From assembly GCF_024586455.1 (NCBI RefSeq), contig NC_065920.1, positions 17,012,144 to 17,076,143 on the forward strand: a stretch of DNA of 64,000 bases, read 5' to 3'. The position numbers and the translations under genes were made by a program. This DNA is from Bactrocera neohumeralis. Its lineage: Eukaryota; Arthropoda; Insecta; Diptera; Tephritidae. This document shows, piece after piece, positions 60,060-64,000 of the stretch; position 1 is the stretch's first letter; the number at the start of each line of letters is the position of its first letter. The notes beneath the pieces are model-generated. The model made no database searches and was not told the DNA's origin. It saw only the letters and a list, made by a program, of their open reading frames with translations.

Positions 60060-60600
60060 CCCAAATTGTGCGGGATCCAACGAGAATAAACCTTTTTTAC
60101 GGCCAGGTGCTCATGCAATATCGAGTATGCTGGTGGGAGAAATACATAGGCATGCCTCTATCTGAAGGTATGTTACATGACGGTCTTGCATTATCAGTTC
60201 ACGTACGGCATCAATGTTTTCTGGCGCAACGGCTGTTTTTGGAATTCACGGAATTCGTCTTTGAGCGAGCGTCGGCCACGATTGAATTCGTTGTACCAGT
60301 TTTTCAAAGTGCTATAAGATGGTGCTTCATAGCCATACAAAGATTTTTGTTCATCGATGCACTCTTGTCGTGATAATCCACGTCGAAAGTTGTAAAAATG
60401 ATCGCACGAAAATGTTCACGAGTTAATTCCATTTTTTGGCCGAGATGAATTTTTTTATTCCCTGTAAATAAAACAATTCACGATTAAATGACAAAACGTT
60501 CTGAGTGATGTTATGCTAAAAAATGTCAAACTTTCCAATGGAAATGTCAGATTGTACCTGACAACACTTAGTGTTGCCCTAGGCTAGAATATATATGAAT
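60060..60600 (-). mobile_element. Mariner N-terminal relic, family MarH, inside RepA
   Basis: Minus strand. Start codon at 60432 gives MELTREHFRAIIF, then a one-base shift, then NFRRGLSRQECIDEQKSLYG, YEAPSYSTLKNWYNEFNRGR and RSLKDEFRE: a well preserved HTH domain. After further shifts it ends SILHEHLAVKKVYSRWIPHN at about 60070, where the element is cut. The whole catalytic half is missing. The 5' flank has the palindromic word AACACTAAGTGTT at 60565-60577. Distinct from the other mariners in the window. Confidence 0.85.
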
Positions 60601-60865
60601 GATCATAATCAAGCTCTCGTATAGCATAACTTTTTTGTATTTGAGAAACTGAACGAAATTTGGCACAGAATATTACTCGAGACAGCGCTATAATCTCCGA
60701 ACAAATCGTTCATATCGGACCACTATAGCATATATGTATGTATGTAGCTGACATGCAAAATGACCGTACCAAATCAAACTAAGAATGTTTTTTACTCTTT
60801 TTTGCTATAAGAAGTGCATCTGTGTAGGGTATTATTACTTCGGTGTAGCCGCAGTTAAAATTCAT

Positions 60866-61837
60866 GTTGATATTTATTTGTATATAAAATGTAAGCAGCT
60901 TTGGATGACATTATTCAGTCTAAATATATTCCCCTGCCACACAAGAAGGAAAGGAAACACAAATTGCAAATATAAATGGAATAAACTCAATGCAATATAT
61001 ATACACATCCATACCTTATATAGATACATATATACCTATATACACAGTTATTTATATAATACATATTTCTGCATATAAAGCATGAATTTTGCATGCGCCC
61101 AAGGTGGGTGGGTCGGTGGCTGGTTGGTAGGTGCTGCCAGAAAAAGCAGAAAACGTTAATACCATTGCGTCAATGTTGCAAGGAATTAGAATAACGTTTG
61201 CAAGCCTTGTATGTGTATGTGTGTGTTTTTGTAATGCATATTGATTTTTAATTTCCTTGTTTATATTTTTGCAGACATAGAATTCTTTTTAATGATGGAT
61301 AACATGTTTGGCTGCCGATTGTCATTACATACATCCAACCACACCAACTGAGTACATATTATACAATACAATTCAGCACAATACAATACCGTTGCACTAA
61401 TCACATGTCACTGGCGTTTGTCATGTTCTCCGCTTTTCTAAGCCATTTGCTACCGTTAATGCCACACAGCGACTTTGTCGAGTAAAAGCATACAAGAGAT
61501 CCAAGTTATGGATACAAAAGACAAGTATTGAATTTTTTATAGCCTATACATACTGCATATGTATATACTAATATATATTTACATATATAAACACACAAGT
61601 ATACTCACTCCTAATTGCGTAAAATGTGTCTTGGAAGCCATAGTTGTGCTTTCTTAATAAGCATTGCCTGCATGTAATTTAAAAATCGATTGCTATAAAT
61701 TTAATTTTATAATTGGATTCATTTCCCATCCAGCTACATACTGCTGTCTGTATTCAGGGCGTCGTTACAGCGCCATAATGAGTGCTATTTGTGTTATTAA
61801 TGTTGGAAAATATACACAGAAAGAATTCAATAGAAGT
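60866..61837. other. Non-coding DNA
   Basis: CATA/TATG-type words at 60990-61080 and 61540-61600. GC-richer unique words at 61090-61140. No known element or gene. Confidence 0.5.
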
Positions 61838-63475
61838 TCTTCTTCTTCTTTATTGGCGTAGGCATCGCTTACGCGGTTATAGCCGAGTTTACAACAGCGC
61901 GCCAGTCGTTCTTCATTTTCGCTGTTTCGCGCCAACTGAAGATTCCAAGTGTAGCCAGGTCCTTCTCCCCTTGATATTTCCAACGAGTGGAGATCTTTTT
62001 CTTCCTATGGTTTCCTCGGCGGGTACTGTGTCGAATACTCTCAGAGCTAGAGTGTTTTCATCCATTCGAACGACAGGGTTTAGCAAAATAGCCGATGTCT
62101 CTTAATTCGGTGAATTATGCCAATGTCGTCATTTCAGCTGATCGTTACATTGACTGCGGTATTCGTCGTTGCCAATGAGCAAACGATCATAAGTCTTCCG
62201 CAGAACCTTTCTCTCGAAAACTTGCAACGCCGACATGCCTCTGCACCATATTGCTGAACTGGAATAATGAGTGACTTGTAGAATTTGGTGTTTGTTCGTC
62301 GTGAGAGGACTTTACTTCTCAATTGCCTACTCAGTCCAAAGTAGCACCTGTCGGCAAGAGATATTCTGCGTTGGATTTTGCGGCTGTAATTGTTGTTAGT
62401 GTTAATACTGGTTCCAAAATAAATGAAATTAACTACGACTTCGAAATTAGGACTGTCAACAGTTACGTAAGAGCCAAGTCGCAAGTGCGACGATTGTTTG
62501 TTTGATGACAGGAGATATTTCATCTTGCCCTCGTTCACCACCAGACCCATTTTTCTTCGCTGCCTTATCCATTCTGAAGAAAGCAGAACTAATGGCGCGG
62601 GTGTTGAGGCCAATGATATCAATATCATCATATCAACCAGCAGCTGTACACTCTTATATAAGATCGTACCTTCTCTGTTTAGTTCTGCAGCTCGAATTGT
62701 TTTCTCCAGAAGTAGGTTGAAAAAGTCACACAGAAGGGAGTCGCCTTGTCTGAAACCTCGTGTGGTATCGAATGGCTCGGAGAGGTCCTTCCCGATCCGG
62801 AGGGAGCTTTTAGCGCCATAATGCTCAACGTCTATTTACACTGCTGTATTAGTTTTGCGGGGACACCGAACTCAGACGTAATGACATAAAGACAGCTCCT
62901 TTTCGTGCTGTTAAAAGCAGCTTTGAAATCGACGAACCTTTTTTCGCGGGCCTTTTTTTTTTGTTGATTTGCCAGGTCTACAGCCACACTGATAAGGTTC
63001 AATCAGTTTGTTGACGGTGGGCTTTAATCTTTCACACAGTAGGCTTGATAAAACCTTATACACGAAGTTGAGGAGGCCACGGTAGTTGACGAAGATTGTG
63101 GGGTCTTTCTTTTTGTGGGTTGGGTAGAATACACGTAAATTTCATACTTTCGTCCGACCATATTTTACAAAGGAGCTGATGCATGCTTCTTATCAGTTCT
63201 TTGCCGCCGTATTTGAGTAGCTCGGCTGGCAATCCATCGGCCCCGTCGCTTTGTCGTTCTTCAGACTACCCGTCTGTTCGAATTTCATCATGGTCGGGAA
63301 ATGGAATGTCCACGTCCACAGCTGAGTGTTCTACAAGAGTATGCTCCGGAGAATCGTACCAAGAAGTTCACGCAAGAGAGGAAAGTTTCATGAGCGCCAT
63401 TTACTTGGGAGTGGCGAGAAACGATTTTTTTACATATGGCTCAAGTAGCTCATGACTTCATATCTTAGACCAAGC
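61838..63475 (-). mobile_element. RTE-like LINE relic, copy 4, longest reverse transcriptase remnant
   Basis: Minus strand, colinear with an ORF2. From the N-terminal side: ADGLPAELLKYGGKELIRSM, HQLLCKIWSDESM (63240-63145), NYRGLLNFVYKVLSSLLCER, LKPTVNKLIEPYQCGCRPGK, RFVDFKAAFNSTKRS, then a GFRQGDSLLCDFFNLLLEK stretch in a shifted frame. The catalytic box reads YDDIDIIGLNT after a stop (family YADDIDIIG). Then VVNEGKMKYLLSSNKQSSHL, RRISLADRCYFGLSRQLRSK, YGAEAC and, after deletions, VVRMDENTLALRVFDTVPAE. The tail near 61838 is (GAA)n-like. The catalytic YADD is damaged and frames are broken, so it is inactive. Confidence 0.88.
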
Positions 63476-64000
63476 ATCAGTTAAAGTAAAAAGGCGAAAC
63501 ATCCCTCCCCAGGGTTGTGCGCTGGGTTTGAGCCCTCCACGTAAAGACACTACCACTAAAAAGAAAGTGAAATACGGGAAATTAAAATAAAGGATTTAAG
63601 CAGATTTGTAAGATATTCAGGGCGTTTCGCAAATAGCTAATATCCAACAGGAGTTTTTCAGCCGGCTTCGCAGAGGACATGTTTATAACAGTTTAAGTGT
63701 GATACTACACCATGGGGAGGCATAGCCGTCTAACCTCAGCTAACGTGGGCTAAAATCAATAATCATTAATCCTATCCAAACTGCGAAGAATACCAATCTT
63801 AGTAAGCATGTTTTTCAGTCAAATGAGGTTACAATATACCAATAGCGGAGGAATAGAAAGGAGAAGGTAACTCATTGAGTATTCGAGCTACGAAATACAC
63901 TTTTGCATGATCGGGAAGAACTTAGAATATTTTTAAAAACATTGTTTGAGTCCTACTTTGCTTGGACCATATTTTTGCTTTCATATACAATTAAGGTTTC
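63476..64000. other. Non-coding DNA at the window edge
   Basis: Follows the LINE relic directly, and the left 120 bp may be more of its 5' part. No domain recognised. Confidence 0.4.

Larger units (their letters stand above)
58806..60865 (+). repeat. RepA copy 6, split by two transposons (nested composite)
   Basis: RepA pieces are colinear on the plus strand. The 5' hairpin and TTAAGTTTGCTACGAAGTTT lie at 58806-58892. The pre-core sequence, from GTCCGTATATACCCGAACTAG to GATATCAATCTGAAATTTT and the first core unit, lies at 59845-60056. The last core unit and 3' end, with GGGTATTATTA and CTTCGGTGTAGCCGCAGTTA (60838), lie at 60600-60865. The two gaps hold a DDE_3-type transposon and a mariner. 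Confidence 0.75.

Noticed and set aside
60032..60373. 113-codon plus-strand frame
   Set aside because: Antisense shadow of the mariner HTH domain on the minus strand.
62498..63455. Plus-strand frames of 72-107 codons
   Set aside because: Antisense shadows of the RTE-like reverse transcriptase relic on the minus strand.
1..64000. tRNA, rRNA, CRISPR array or viral gene
   Set aside because: I looked for tRNA B-box words with a matching acceptor stem, rRNA words and regularly spaced direct repeats. GGTTCGATC-like words fall inside RepA, and no cloverleaf or spacer pattern was found.
1..64000. Whole window as a piRNA cluster
   Set aside because: The density of dead transposons in both orientations fits, but without small-RNA data it is no better than ordinary repeat-rich intergenic DNA.

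Overview
The window is eukaryotic nuclear DNA from a higher fly. The base composition is AT-rich. It is full of (CAA/TTG)n, (CA)n and CATA/TATG microsatellites typical of dipteran introns and intergenic DNA, and it carries mariner and LINE relics of kinds common in flies. A tephritid-like fly is my best guess, but that is inference. I found no convincing host protein-coding exon, tRNA, rRNA, CRISPR array or virus. The window reads as one long intergenic or intronic stretch. Every region with real coding similarity is a broken transposable element.

Layout. 1-5 kb: a 287-bp tandem duplication and two copies of an interspersed repeat that I call RepA. 5-11 kb: TTG-rich microsatellites, a mariner relic (6.05-6.64 kb), an internally deleted mariner derivative (7.5 kb) and very AT-rich DNA. 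11.1-12.7 kb and 15.25-16.3 kb: the two most GC-rich, CpG-containing islands, the best places to look for a host promoter or first exon. Between them lies a second copy of the deleted mariner (13.06 kb). 17.4-20.1 kb: a second copy of the first mariner family, then repeat RepB. 22.4-23.6 kb: a second RepB split by another mariner. 25.8-27.1 kb: a decayed AT-rich tandem array. 27.9-32.8 kb: a mariner, a DDE_3-type transposon, an RTE-like LINE tail and a hairpin-bearing 108-bp tandem repeat. 33-37 kb: CAA minisatellites, a mariner and a second DDE_3 copy. 37.4-43 kb: RepA copies, a 100-nt hairpin and two mariner pieces. 44.2 kb: a TTG/TACAA minisatellite. 46.9-64 kb: two I/Jockey-type LINE relics with RNase H, three more RTE-like LINE pieces (one internally triplicated) and two composite nests in which RepA is interrupted by mariner and DDE_3 elements.

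The most informative signal is RepA. In three separate copies its core is built of units spaced exactly 154 bp apart (8 of 8 intervals). RepA and RepB differ in their cores, but both show a 5' hairpin, a GTCC/GTCT microsatellite and a similar 3' hairpin of the form TTCGGTG..CCGAA.TTA. This is the architecture described for Helentron-derived DINE-1/DINE-TR1 elements, so I infer two non-autonomous Helentron-like families. At least four transposons have landed inside these repeats, which gives a relative insertion order. No transposase or reverse transcriptase here is intact.
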